Shown here: positions 32,674 through 45,379 of the stretch, piece after piece
How positions within the stretch are numbered: position 1 is the stretch's first letter
Layout: each line of letters starts with the position of its first letter
Assembly: GCA_038501195.1 (NCBI GenBank)
Contig: JBBPUQ010000003.1
Location: 1,256,501 to 1,320,500, forward strand
Reading direction: 5' to 3'
Origin: Nemania diffusa
Taxonomy: Eukaryota; Ascomycota; Sordariomycetes; Xylariales; Xylariaceae
DNA length: 64,000 bases
Made by a program: the position numbers and the translations under genes
The notes under the pieces: model-generated
Seen by the model: the letters and a program-made list of their open reading frames with translations, nothing else
The model's database searches: none
What the model was told of the DNA's origin: nothing

Positions 32674-34452
32674 GTTGTATAGATTGCACGTGTGATGGTA
32701 GCGAAACACCTCGACTTGTCTGCTGCGTTGTATCCCTTTTTATATCGCGATGCTAGAGCTATTATATAGATAATGCTGCCCGGGCACGATGTCATATTGC
32801 TATACTCGCAAAACCTACTACAGTACCTAAACCAGCAGTTCCCTCTTTCAAGAACTGCTACGCTCATTGGCTCTTCTATTTCATAACAAGCTCTTAGAGT
32901 CCCTGGCTTCCTCGCCAGGGACTATGCCAAAGGCAGCAAGGCGAGGTCGAGGCCACAGAAAATAACTGCCACCGACGCTCTCATTACTTCTTTCTTATCC
33001 CCATCTAACCTTCAGTTTGAAAAGAACTCACTATGCGCGCATAGTGGGATGATATGACAGGAATCGAGGCATTCGTGCCTCTCAATCTGAGGCTGCTAAA
33101 GTAACACGCACGCCTTACACTGTTAACTCACTTGACCAATCCTCGGCAGCCGTAGCTGCAGCCTTATTTCTAGCCTTAGTAAGATCGGCCAATTGTAGAA
33201 CCTTACCTGCCGTAATTAATGCAATGATTCTGCCGTTGCGATTTAGATCTCCGGGCACCGTAATGTTACCCTCCCTCGGTGCTGGTATAGATATACGTAG
33301 TAGTATGGCTGATAATGGGCTAGCTGACCTCGCTGAGGGAAGTACAGTAGCTGGGAGTAACCCCAGGCTTTTTAGTAGATATTTCAGCTGTTATTCAAGT
33401 AGTTAGGTATATATATTACTTTAAGATCTCCGCAATCGCTCCCCTTCTAGGAATCATCCCTTTACACCAGCCTTATCTGGATCTTCACTATTGCCCCTGA
33501 TTCTCACACGAGGCCATTGTGGCTAAAGTTGGGGCGGGATGTCTTAGCACTTTATTGTCCAGCTTATTTGAGCTAGATGTATGAACAATCCTAAAACAAT
33601 TACTGTGTTATACACTTCATATCCGTTCGATGATGAAGTCGCTCTCTAGACGGCTTATTGACTTTTGGGCGACGATATGACCACAGCTTGTCACTCTAAT
33701 TTTCTTTGCCGGTATTATGCTCTAGAATCAACGGTTTTCGTTTGATTTAAAGGGTGAGAACATGTAAGTTTGTACTTTATTTCCACCTTACGTTCTAGTA
33801 TTGCCTATTTTACTATTTATAGGCAGCGATGTGCATAATGAATGTACATTTACCAACAATTTACTGCTGCGTAATAGCAGCACATTGTGGTGAAGGTTAT
33901 AGTGTGTTATGCAATTCGGTAGCTTATTGCGCTAATTTTGAACGGCTTCCACATATACATACTCAAGAGATGTGATATGTACTCGTAGGGGGTGAGATTT
34001 TTTTGTCGACAAAACCCCCGCATCTTTCTTCCGAAGCTATGTGTATACAGTAAACTAGTTTCATTTTTAGATGAAGCCCTCGCGGGGTTTAACAATGTGA
34101 ATAACGAAGGCTGGCTTGGGAGGTTTGGTTACAGATACGGCAAGCCCTCTTATCAGTGATTGGTCGATCTAACATCGGCTACAACGGCACCAGCCGGATC
34201 AGGCACCTACGTCTCGGCGTATCAGCAAAGTTAAATCTTCGACGTCACCAACCAGCACTTAACTTTCAAGCCCGGTGGCTGGCTAAATGTACCTTACTGC
34301 GTACATCTTTGTGTTCCTGCGTTACTCAGTAATCCCTGTATACATCGCGGTCGTCCGTGGCCTAGATTTCAATCCTCAATATTGGACTCTATATCGAGAG
34401 ATAGATACACGGAGATGATTAGGGAACATATGACCATTGCACCACTACAAGC
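32674..34452. other. Intergenic, nothing recognised
   Basis: About 1.8 kb, AT-rich in its second half. Short frames at 33224-33406 and 33907-34095 have no recognisable content. It ends in the promoter of the alpha/beta hydrolase. No RNA gene or transposon ends were seen. Confidence 0.45.
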
Positions 34453-35832
34453 ATGATTTTGAACCCCATCTCCTACCTAGACAGTATTGTCTTTTGCATC
34501 TTTTTAGCACCGCAACTTCTCATACACGTCGGTATTTTCGAGACAATATCGGTCGTGCTGCAATGTCTCCCCTTTTTGTGTAAGTGACGCAGCAAGAGGC
34601 CTGGTCACGCTTAAGTATTAGAATATCTGGTGTTGACTACCAGCAGTGCTTGACCTTCCATATAGTTTCATTCGCGAGCGTTATCTCACCAAACACGAGA
34701 TCCAATCTCCCTTTGTGCAACAGGCATCGCCATTTGAGGATGTCGTCATCCGGTGTGTCCGTTATGCCTTTGCCAATATTTCTCCGAACGTGGGGAGAGT
34801 CTTCTTCTCCAAGCCAGTCGCTCTGCCTTTCCTTAGATTTAGGATGCTACGCCACGGTTACATCAGGTTTCCGGTGCATTGGCATGAGTACCAAGACGTA
34901 GGTTAGTGTGACCTTGAAGGCTACATACTGCACTTACATAAGTCACTTGTAGAAAAGATTCCGAGGCATTTGGATTATTCATAGCCCAATGAAAAGGCCA
35001 GACTTATGCGTGTACTATGCTCATGGTAAGAAAAAAACCCAGCCTTCTGAAATCTCGCGTTACATAGAGCGACGCTGACCTGAGTCAAGGTGGAGGGTTT
35101 GGCATGGGTTCATCGCACTTCTATCTAGAATTCCTGTTTTCTTGGTTGGATCTTTTGAAGAAAGCTGGGTATGAGAACCCCTCAATATTCACGTTAGAAT
35201 ATACTCTCGTTCCCGATGGCAGTTTTCCTACACAATTAGAAGAAGCCGTTGCTGGATATGAACACGTCTTGTCCATGGTGGGCGATCCGGGAAGAGTCTG
35301 TGTCAGTGGTGATTCTGCAGGGGCAACAATCGTTCTCAGCTTGCTTCTGCACCTGGGAAATAAGGACCGTCATGTAAACATGATGGAAGGGATCAAGAAC
35401 AGGCGCCTAGGGAAGCCCGCCTTGGCCGTCCTAATATCTCCCTGGGTGACCCTGGTGTCAGATAAGCATCATAACACAAAGAGTGATTATCTCGACACAA
35501 CACGCCTACACACATACGCTGAACAGTATGCTGGACATACTATCTCGTCAAATGATTATATACTTTCACCAGGCTTGTGTAAGGACATTTCGTGGTGGCA
35601 CCGAGCTTGTCCACTTCGTGGGTTATGCGTGGCGTATGGGAGTGAAGAGGTTTTTGCGCCCGAAATCGGGGAGCTTGTACAATTTTGGAAGAGAGGTGGC
35701 ATCGAAGTCACTAGTCGTAAGGAGGTTGGCGGTATCCATGCTTGGCCGGTTGCATCACTTTTTCTTAGCGAGTCAAGCAAACGGCTCAAGGGCTTGAAAG
35801 CATTAGTGCAAGAGGTTAGGGATAATATATAA
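34453..35832 (+). CDS. Alpha/beta hydrolase (HSL-type esterase), membrane-anchored
   Basis: Serine hydrolase of the hormone-sensitive-lipase type. There are four exons, 34453-34579, 34647-34897, 34953-35025 and 35090-35832, giving 397 residues. The oxyanion-hole motif HGGGFGMG starts at His150 and is split by the third intron. The nucleophile elbow GDSAG is at 224-228 (Ser226), and the catalytic His is probably His367 in GGIHAWPV. The acid residue is likely in YGSEEVFAPE. The first exon encodes a hydrophobic N-terminus (YLDSIVFCIFLAPQLLIHV), so the enzyme is probably anchored in a membrane, as is common in this fungal family. The first acceptor is a tandem CAGCAG: the second AG gives ...LPFLLLDLPYSFIRERY, which matches relatives best, and the first would add one residue. 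The substrate is unknown; small acyl or acetyl esters are the class expectation. Confidence 0.85.
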
Positions 35833-38121
35833 GGAAATGAATTATTGTTGCCTATTCATAGACTAGGACAAGAGTTGTGTCATGTCAGATTAGATCAAGT
35901 AACAACATCATCAACCAGGCAGTAAAGAAGGAACCTTGATGGCTAGGCATCCGGCTTCTAAGTTACTGACGTTTGCGGTCTCCGAAAAGCTCTTTATCAT
36001 AATTGTCATCATCCAGGACTTGAGAGAGTCACTTCGTCTTTTATCGCTTGATAATGCTAATAAGGAAAGGAGTTGGATATTGGTACCAGACCGTAGGTGT
36101 TGATCATGAACCTTCACCGCGGCTATGTGTAGATGGCCATAATGAATAAGCCGCCAGCGCTGCCATTGAGGAAGACAAATAATCACAGAATACCGGGAGA
36201 GCCGTTACGCTGCGACTAGGCATATGATCTGAATTCCGAAACCCTGGTCAGAAGTCGTGATGCCGAAAGCGAGATTCCTTGAGTCCGTTGTTTGTCTTGT
36301 TCAGTCTGCCGTTTACTAGGTATCTGTTGCAGCCTGGGAATCTGCATGAGCTGCCTAAGAGGTATGATATTTTGGGAGATTGCAGAGAGTTAGGATGCGC
36401 ATGTCGGCAGAAGCTGCAGGCAAGCCGTCGGGTGACACTTCGATTGCATTGTGGCTTCGGCGTGTGCATGCAGTCAGCGAATAATGTAACCAAGATGCTT
36501 TGACAGAGAGGGTGCAGAGTACAGAGTACAGAGCAGTCTGACTGTGGAAATCCGATTCCACCTTAGGGCGACGTTGTACCCATTTGCTGAGGTTGTGTAG
36601 TCACTGGTAAGGTAATGACTAATGACAAGTGGAGATGAGTAGAAGTACAGAAGAGGGAAAAAAATGCAATGCGCGCTCATGCGGGTGGAGAACATGAGAA
36701 AGAAGACAGAATGTGACATGGGTATGGGTGGTTTATTGCGTCTGAAATGGACTGTATACTTACCTATAACTGGGTTCTGGTTGGGTGTTTTTGCCCGATT
36801 TAGGTAGGCTGGCTTGGCGAGTACCTTAGTATTGTCACTGTAGGTACCTGCTGCACTTTCACCATTAATAGGTACCTAAGGCAGGATTACCTAGCAGCCG
36901 ACGATTGGGGCTGTCGCGACTGATGGAGTCCCCTCCCCCTGTTCGTTTCGGTGTCATGCTGAGAAGTACCTACAGTGCCTACGGATCTACCTAGGGAGGT
37001 AGGTACCTAGTGGGATATAAAATAGTGGGCACTCGCCGCCGCGTATCCAGCAGCGAACCTTTCAAAAGGGGAGGCACACCCGTGCCCTTGGTTCAAAAAT
37101 TAGCATAAAAGCGCACGTCACCACAGACCAGCTTACGCCACATTATCTCACCTCGAGCGAGGACCCGGACCTATCCTCAGTACCTACCTATCTTATCATA
37201 TCACCCCACTTTCACCGCCTGGCAATTGAAGATTCACCTCGACACCTCAGCATTTCGGCCCTTCAGCAACACCTCATGCACATCAAGCTTGTTTCCCCAA
37301 CTCTCTCGTCAGCCATTATTCGTTGCCTCGAGAGAACCTGTATGCAATAAAGACCCGTTTATCTGCATGCACCGAATCCGTAAACTGCTTCCTCTGGGCA
37401 GCCTCAAACAACCAAACCAATAGAAGTTCAATTCAGAATTTCCTTGCTCTTGACTCTCAGAGGTCGGGACATCTGTCGTCCTGACCCCACTGCGTCTAAG
37501 AAGGCTGTGTTCCTGCCTGCACCTAAGCCCTCCGTTGTGCATGTGTATAGGGATTGGACACATAGGTCCTCCATCCCATCCAGCCAGCCGGCCAGCCCAG
37601 GTGTATAAGGACCTCAAGTTGTGGTCGAAGTCGTATTGACATTGAGCTCCCACTTCTCTGTCCGCTGCAGGAGCAACGACGCCAGCGTCGCAACCACCAA
37701 TCCCCGGTGTATGGGTTGCGCTACTGCATTTCACATACTCGTATAACTGTAGCAAGTGTGTGCTTTCTCCCCGTCATCCAATCTTCGCTGGTTAGCTACC
37801 GTGAAGGCAGGCGTTCGTCTTCTCCATCTGCGTGTTGATTTAAGCCAACTACTCAAAAAGAAAGGGAGAAGTAGGTGCACTAAAATTTGCTTTTCCGACA
37901 TACAATACAGATACATCATCTGTAGTACTGTACCGTGGAAGCAAAGAAGAACAACAAAAAGGAAAAAGGTTGGTCAAACCAGGACCCGGACTGGAGAAAA
38001 GCTTCAAGGCCACCGCTTCCCCACAATTCCTAGAACGGTCGTTTGCTTGTCTCTTTGTCCCAGGTCTTTCTTATTTCCGATTCTTTTTTTTTCCTCAGAT
38101 AGATTAGAGACGCGGTGGATC
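35833..38121. other. Intergenic, promoter and leader of bur6
   Basis: 2.3 kb with no supported gene. TAGGTAGGTACC-type tracts occur at about 36980-37010. The last 360 bp are in frame with the NC2-alpha gene but have no ATG, and probably form its long 5' leader (pyrimidine-rich at about 38040-38100). A minus-strand frame at 37309-37755 has no recognisable features. Confidence 0.45.
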
Positions 38122-39276
38122 ATGCCTGCGACCGGAGACAGCACTTATACGCCCAAGTCGCCCGACTTGTCCTCGTTCTATTCCGGCCCAGAAGCCCACT
38201 CCCGGCTCAACCGCTACGTTTTCCCAGCCTCCAGTACCTATACATCTGCAGGCGCCTATCCCTTACAGCCTCCAGCGCAAATACAGGTACAAACACAAGT
38301 ACAACAGCCACCACTCGAGACAGGGTCGCACAATTTCAACCAACCACAGCCCCACTACCAGTACCAGAGTCACCACTATAATAATAATAATAATCGCACT
38401 AGTAGAGGTTCAGCTGCTACTACGACCATCACCAACCACAACGCCTATCACTTACCTCCGCAGGAACACCCGCAGTTTGCTGCATACAACAATAATAACC
38501 CACAACACCCACGATCCTCATACCCCCACCAGCCTGGTGCGCAATACTATCATAATCTTACCTCCCCGATTCCTGCTCAACAACAGCAGCAACAACAGCA
38601 ACCACAATATTCGCCGCCACATCCACCAGCTTTTTATTCACAAGCAACATCTTCCTACTACTCGTCCTACGCCGATTCGCCTGACTCGACAAACTACCAG
38701 CCTACGAGCCAAACCCTTCCACAGCAGCAGCACCACCCGCAGAAGCATCAACAGCACCAGCCACCACCACCACCATCACAACAACAACAACCACCTCTTG
38801 TTTTCAACCCACCGACCACGCCTACTACCCATAACGCCATGCCACGCGGCAAGGCTGCTGCCCAAGTGGCGAAGGAGCCCGAGATCATGGAGTCACCTGT
38901 CCGAACGAAATTCCCCACCGCGCGCATCAAGCGTATTATGCAGGCTGACGAAGAGGTCGGCAAGGTTGCGCAACAAACTCCAATTGCGGTCGGGAAAGCA
39001 CTAGAACTGTTTATGGTACAGCTGGTACACAAGAGCGCGGAGGTAGCCAAAGACAAAAACTCAAAACGCATCACGGCACCAATGTTGAAACAGGCTATTG
39101 ATTCCACTAATGAATGGGATTTCCTAAGAGACATTGTCGCTAAGGTAGGCGAGGAGAAAGAAGGCGGCAGAGGGAGTGGTCGGGCTAAGGCAGAGAGCGA
39201 GAGTGACGACGACGCCGATGCAGGTGAAGTCAAGAAGAAGGGAAGGGGTGGTCGCAAGAAAAAAGCGGCGGCTTGA
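38122..39276 (+). CDS. bur6: NC2-alpha / Bur6 (DRAP1) histone-fold transcription regulator
   Basis: The alpha subunit of Negative Cofactor 2. With NC2-beta (Dr1/Ncb2) it binds TBP on promoters and blocks TFIIA/TFIIB entry. The protein has 384 residues in a single exon. The H2A-like histone fold is at about 264-335, starting [20 protein letters not shown] and continuing through [24 protein letters not shown] and WDFLRDIV. The motif FPxARIKxIMQxDEExGKVA separates NC2-alpha from Hap5 and Dpb3-type folds. Unusually, about 230 residues in front are rich in Gln, Asn, Pro, Tyr and His, with poly-Gln and poly-Asn runs. A second candidate start, [14 protein letters not shown] at about residue 239, would give a compact protein of normal size. 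The C-terminus is acidic, then Lys/Gly-rich ([14 protein letters not shown]). Confidence 0.9.
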   Translation: MPATGDSTYTPKSPDLSSFYSGPEAHSRLNRYVFPASSTYTSAGAYPLQPPAQIQVQTQVQQPPLETGSHNFNQPQPHYQYQSHHYNNNNNRTSRGSAATTTITNHNAYHLPPQEHPQFAAYNNNNPQHPRSSYPHQPGAQYYHNLTSPIPAQQQQQQQQPQYSPPHPPAFYSQATSSYYSSYADSPDSTNYQPTSQTLPQQQHHPQKHQQHQPPPPPSQQQQPPLVFNPPTTPTTHNAMPRGKAAAQVAKEPEIMESPVRTKFPTARIKRIMQADEEVGKVAQQTPIAVGKALELFMVQLVHKSAEVAKDKNSKRITAPMLKQAIDSTNEWDFLRDIVAKVGEEKEGGRGSGRAKAESESDDDADAGEVKKKGRGGRKKKAAA

Positions 39277-40566
39277 TGATCCACCACCTGGGGGTCACTT
39301 CTATTTTCTACCAAAGATCACGGGCATTATCGCGGCTGGTTTTATGTTTCGGCGTTCAGAAGTACTGAGCGAAAGTGTGAGCAGCATGGTCACGGCGTTG
39401 GTGGTTTGGCGCCTCCCTATAACTTCGGAGGCGGGTTTGATGAGGCTCTAGGTATGGCATCATTACAGGACAGACTAGTGGCTCAAGGGTCTCGGCGTTC
39501 TCAATACGTATAGTACGTATATTCGACTATGGGAAGAGGCTCTGGTTTGCCCTTCTTACGATCGCAACTCTTCCATTTGATGCATTTGTGGACCAGGCAA
39601 ACCTAGTCGGTGAACACACGGGCTCCGGGAAGACTCTTTTTTAAACAGTGGAGCAAAACCTTAGCTACATTGCATTCATTTTCTGTAAATAGACAACGTC
39701 GACTTTTGAGTGCATGCTAGCTACCTACTTAAGGCACAGGGATCCTTGTATATAATATATGACACTCCGTTTTTAAAAGCACAGTGATATTGAATCTTGA
39801 TCACGTAAGTACTCCTTAACACAAGGTATACGTATAGGTCGGCTGAGGGACGACTGGCGATGATGGAATGCTCTGTGCATACAGAATGCCGTGCATCCTG
39901 AAAACTATAATGAACTGTCCAGGTGTACAGAGTAAGTCTAGCCGATTTTGGTAGGTAGTATCTAGACTAGGTACGGAATGGACGGCGGACGGCGGGTTCA
40001 CGACATCAAATTCAACCAATTGTGTCTGACTTAGCTACCCACAGCACTCTCAATACGGAGGGAGAGCTGAGGGTAACTCGGCAAGACCCTTACCTAATCA
40101 TTATAGACTAACCCAGCCGGGTAGCCAGACATACTACTCTGTAGGTAAGGTAGGACCGTAGGTAGACTGGCAGCACGCGTTCCTCGGAACGGTACTTCCC
40201 ATCTTGACACTTGCTCGAAATAGGTCAATTCCAATTCCACCTGTCATCCTGTGACATCCTCGTCGCTCGCGCTTTTGTCTTTCCGTCGTCGTCTGAGAGA
40301 GCCTGCGATGCGCACACCGTCGACAGGTCCACTCGTGCCGTGCTGAGCTTGTCGACAACCGCAGCCATGGTAGAAGCCCTTCGTATGTGCCCCTTCCAAG
40401 CCCAAATAAGGTGACATGGTACTTGTACTTGTCCCGTCCGCCGCCGCCGCCGTAAGAGCAAGAGCAAGAGAAAGAGAAAGAGAGCAGCAGCAGAAGCAGC
40501 AGAAGCAGCAGAAAAGGAAGAAGAAGAAGCGATAGCCAGGTCCGCTAGCTAGCCACGAAGGTCGCT
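39277..40566. other. Intergenic with purine-rich leader of pik1
   Basis: 1.3 kb. From about 40452 to 40532 the plus strand is almost pure purine (AGAGCAAGAG, GCAGCAGAA and GAAGAAGAA repeats) and probably lies in the pik1 5' leader. No gene is supported in the rest. Confidence 0.45.
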
Positions 40567-43500
40567 ATGTCGTGGGATCTGCTCCAGCGATTTATCGAGA
40601 GTGATGTCTTCAACCAGAACCCTTTCCTCTCCGTTTCATACCTATCGTGAGTCAATGCTCAATAGCGCCTCGCAATTCCTCGGCAACGAGCTCTAACTCG
40701 GCTGAATCTGCAGCCGATATGCAGATCATGTCGGCATCCACTACGTGCTGTGCTCCAAGCTCCGCCAGTTCCCGTACGAGGATATCGAGTTCTTCCTGCC
40801 CCAGCTATGCCACCTTATAATCAGCGTCGACAACGAGTCGATGGCGCTGGAGGAGTTCTTGCTGGACTTGTGTGAAGAATCCGTCAGTGCGGCTCTTCTG
40901 GTTCGTTGTCGCCACCCGCTCAGTTGCGGTCCGCCCGTCGTCAATTGCTAAGCAAAACTCTCAGACATTCTGGCTCTTCCAGACGTACCTGCGCGACCTC
41001 GCCTCGACACCTCAAGTGCAAGCCTTCAAGACCTGTCGGAGAGTTTACAACAAGGTACAGCACATTGTGTTCGGGCTTCCCGACACTGTGAGACACGAGA
41101 AGATAAAAGAAAATGCTCTTCCCGTTACTGTTCTAGCAAGCTTCGTGTTAGCCAGCATCGGACTCCCTCGACTCTCACAATGGGCTGGTCCGCTTGCCGT
41201 CGCACAGGCACGGAAATCCCAGCCGACCATCGACACCATCTCCGACACGAGCCAGACGCAATTCAAGGTAGCGAGGAGTCAGACCGTAAATGCCTCCACG
41301 ACGAGGTCACGGCGCCAACGGGATGGGATTAGGGCAGGGGGTCTTCCGGATGCGAAAGTTGTCGCACCTGAAAATCCACCACGCACCGTCATTACTTCAC
41401 CAAGAACAGTGTCAGCAGCCGAAGTCGCTCCTATGACTCCAGCAATCATAAAACCCGAGTTTACCGAGTCAAAGATGCTGGACGCGCGTTTAAGTTCTTC
41501 TTCCCTTCCACTACCCGAGATACGATCGCCAAGAATAGTCACCCGCCCTACGACACCGCTCTCTGCCCGGCTGCCACGCCCAACGGAAGCTATATCCCGT
41601 AGGCACTCTCATCATGTAAAGCCTGTTCTCAGTGTCGCCGAGATGAGTGCAGATCAAAAAAGCAGCCTTCTTCGACAGAACTATTTCCGGACGCAGACCA
41701 TGTTTTTGTCAGCACTGGACAATATCTCGAATAGGCTTGTATTAGTACCTAAGCCAGCTCGTCTTAGTGCTCTGCGGGCTGAGCTTGCACTCATCGGCAG
41801 AGACTTGCCTGCAGAACTAGACATACCGGTTCTCTGTCCCCCGACACTCGTTGGTGGCTCCCCGGCAAAAAGTCGGCATCATCGCATAGTGAGGGTGAAT
41901 CCCGCTGAAGCCACCGTGCTCAACAGCGCGGAAAAGGTTCCGTTTCTACTCATGATTGAAATTCTCCGGGATGACTTTACCTTTGACCCCAATTCTGTAG
42001 ACAATCAACGTTTACTGAGCACCCTGCTCTCAGAAGAGAACAATCGCAAGCGATTATTTGATCTATCCGATGCTCACCGAACACCCGCCACTGGACGGCC
42101 AACCTCACTAGAAAACGATAAGGTTGATAGTGTATTCGAGCCAACCTCTGGCGATCTAGGACGCTCACCTATGCTCAAAGCTTTTGACGAAGAATCTCTT
42201 GACAAGAAACCCGGAAAATTGGTGGGTCGCAAGTCTATGCCGAACGGTCTCACAAATATAACATCAGATTCTCCGCCGCGTGACTCTGTTACATCTGCGT
42301 CTAGATCCAGCAGCCCTGGATCCTCGCAACAAATGGGATTCCCGGGGCAGCGTAATACACATGAGCAACCAGATTTTTCAGCCTTAGCAACTCACATGCG
42401 CACGGCTTCGCAAATGCTAGCGCAGTTAGATGCTACCAGCGGGAAGCGACCCAAGCAAGAAGTAGCTGCTATTCGATCAAAGATCATTGCTAGCATGCAG
42501 AGTCTCGAGGAACAGAGTTTCGACCTAGATGACGGCCAGGGGCCTACTTTTGACATGATCATCGCCAAAGCAAGCGCAACCTCATCAGTTTCTGAGGCCG
42601 ATCTCGAGGATGAATTTTCGGCTGGTAACAATCCAACGGCAGGGGCCGCCAGGATGGAAAATGATGCTATGACTGGAGGTGTTCAAAAAAAGGGTGACCG
42701 TGATGATCCAAGCGCTGCTGTGTTTGGTGAGGCGTGGCACGTCAAGAAAGAGCGTATCCGCAAGAGTTCGCCATATGGTTGGATGAAAAACTGGGACCTC
42801 GTCAGTGTTATTGTGAAGACGGGGTCTGACCTTAGACAAGAAGCATTCGCATGCCAGCTGATCCAAGTGTGTCACAAGATTTGGGTAGACGCGGATGTGC
42901 CTGTCTGGGTCAAACTGATGCAAATCCTAGTCACCGGCGAGTCCTCTGGGCTTATCGAGACAATTACTAATGGTGTCTCGTTACACTCCCTGAACCGCAG
43001 CCTGACCTTGTCGTCCATTGACTCCGGTGCGCACCCTCGCAGGCGCTTTGCGACTCTCAAAGACCATTGGGTGAAGACATTTGGGAAACCCGACAGCGAC
43101 CCATATAAGAGCGCCGTAGATGCATTCAAACGGTCGCTTGCCGCATACAGTATGATACAGTATATTCTTCAGTTGAAGGACCGTCACAACGGGAACGTGC
43201 TCATTGATAACGAAGGGCATATCATTCACATCGATTTTGGATTTATGCTCTCAAACTCACCTGGATCAGTTGGCTTCGAAGCTGCGCCTTTCAAACTCAC
43301 TCAAGAGTACGTCGATGTGCTAGGCGGGGTGGGTTCTTCAGATTTTGAGGATTACAAAACATTATGCAAACAAGCATTCCAAGGTGAGTCCTACCAAATA
43401 GCTCCAACAGTGAAGGTTGCGCTAATCCAAACAAGCGCTTCGGCGGTCCGCGGACAATATAATCGATCTCGTTAGCATGATGGGCAGGGACTCGAAAATG

Positions 43501-43731
43501 CCATGTTATTCGGCGGGTATCCTGCAGACGACGGCGGCTTTAAGGCAGCGCTTTCAACTACACCTGAGCGCCGATGAAGCCGAAAGCTTCGTTGAGACGG
43601 ACCTAATCGGTAAATCGCTTGGTAGTTACTATACACGACTGTGAGGTGCCTCGTCCTCCCCATCAGTCTAATGAGCTAACATTTTCCCCAGTTATGACAC
43701 CTTCCAATATCGCACCCAGGGTATATACTAA
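40567..43731 (+). CDS. pik1: Phosphatidylinositol 4-kinase Pik1
   Basis: Makes PI4P at the Golgi and in the nucleus; essential for secretion in yeast. There are five exons, 40567-40646, 40714-40900, 40965-43383, 43436-43640 and 43692-43731, giving 976 residues. Introns are 67, 64, 52 and 51 nt. The second has a weak donor (GTTCGT), but the splice ALL-TFWLFQTYL is required by homology. The N-terminal lipid-kinase-unique helical region (LLQRFIESDVFNQNPFLSVSYLS) is followed by a long Ser/Pro-rich middle. The kinase domain has KKERIRKSSPYGWMKNWDL, KTGSDLRQEAFACQL, LKDRHNGNVLID (about 828) and IHIDFGFML (about 845). The last intron splits Leu in YYTRL-YDTFQYRTQGIY, restoring the typical C-terminus. 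Without that exon the protein would end at YYTRL. Confidence 0.96.
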
Positions 43732-45379
43732 GTTATCAACAGTATGACGTGTAGGTCATGAGGGGGAGGTGTGACAATATTGCAGCATTTGGGCGGCGTT
43801 GCAGGCGATAGAGCTGACGATTAGGATAATCTCACCTAGGACAAATGATTTATCGGATCATAGTGAAATAGCACTGCCAGCATAGAATCGTGAGAAGCTA
43901 ACTTCTCTATGAATACACAATCTACATGACATGACACAATGGCAAAGTCAGTCGTGCCACCAAGTGTTGTTTGGCTTGTCATGTAAATAACACCTCTCCA
44001 ACATAAAAATACATTAGTCCACAAACATGCCCGTCGTCTTTCCCATAAGTATCACCACTACCGCAGGATATGCACCAATGCTGCTCCCGAGTTAACAGGG
44101 CAGTAACAGACTGGGTGCGTAGAAATAGCTGGTGTTGTAATTCACCCATCTTGATCATAGGTACGTACCCTCGAGTAAGAAATCTAGAAGGACGACACTT
44201 ATAAATCAAGTACCTATCGTAAGGGTATTAGACACCATTGTCGTCTTAGCTCGTCATCCTGCTCAACCTACAACTATTAACCCAGTCCTCACCCACATCG
44301 CCTTATGTACAGGCCCAAATAGTTGCCAGTGACAGGGCCAATGAGGTCATCGTGGTATTCTAGCTCCTTGCCTAAGCGCAATGTATATATCACACGTTTA
44401 TAGGATTTTTCTTTGCCATGCTTGTACTTGATAGGAACCGAAGCGCCGAGGTCAACCTATTGTCCAACGTTGACCAGGCATGGTTAGATGAGCGAGTGTA
44501 AACAACTGAGCCGGATCTTCAAATTGCTAGTTACTCGAAACTTAGATACATTGCCAATGTGTACACCATGATCTCTGCAATTGATTATGGTAGTTATAGT
44601 TGCTTATTCGCTACCTCTCTATCTCTGTCTCTTATTTCTCCTTCCTTCCCTTTCCCACTTCCTCCTCCTTATCCTCTCTCCCTCGTCCTCTCCAAGTCTC
44701 TCTTCTTCTTACGACACATACTCATATGCTAACACACACCTACGAGACTGCAACCTAATTCTCTTCTACACACTTTACTTCAACTCCCTACTTTTGTTCA
44801 ATTTCCACAGAGGAAACAATCCAAACTTTGAACTGTATTGCACTTCACTCATTCACATCCACCAGAAACTACCTCCCATCTTCCAACCTCTCTCAAGTTT
44901 CATACACTCCTCTTTTTCTACTACTTGCCTTCGCAGCAACTGAAAATTCCTCGTGCCGCTTACCTGCCATTCATCCTCATACAACACCTCGAGCCTCTCT
45001 CTAGTCCTTTACAGCTACTGGCATTTTCTTGTTACGACAACAGTGAAGCTGTACCTGCCCTCTACCTGCACCTTCGCCTCATAACCATACTACACAATTA
45101 TTGTTGCATCAACTAAGAAGGTAAGTTACCAAAAGAAGCACATCCCATTGCTTTTACCCTCAGACGACTAGTGCACCGCCGAATCCTTCATTTACCTACA
45201 TATTTCGAGACCTGCCCGTTCTTTCTACTCTTCCTCCTTCGCAGGCCCTAGAGGCAGACTGACAAGTATCACCAAGGTACCACTGGTCCGAAAAGACATC
45301 TAACTTTTCCGACCGCCCCTGACTACCTATTCATACGCACTCTATCCTACAGCAGTCCTTAGTAGCACCAGTTTACACC
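43732..45379. other. Intergenic with polypyrimidine leader and likely 5'-UTR intron
   Basis: 1.6 kb upstream of the gene at 45380. From about 44616 to 44720 the plus strand is a long C/T tract. A perfect donor (AAG/GTAAGT, intron from 45121) and a CTTCGCAG acceptor ending at 45244 bracket 124 nt with a pyrimidine-rich 3' end. This is a plausible intron in the 5' UTR, and there is no open frame joined to the CDS across it. The rest shows nothing. Confidence 0.45.

Noticed and set aside
31600..32709. 369-codon open frame antisense to xylulokinase
   Set aside because: It is kept open by the GC-rich codons of the sense gene, has an Arg/Ala/Gly-rich composition and shows no domain.
37309..37755. 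148-codon minus frame upstream of bur6
   Set aside because: No recognisable sequence, and it lies in the likely leader and promoter of the opposite-strand gene.
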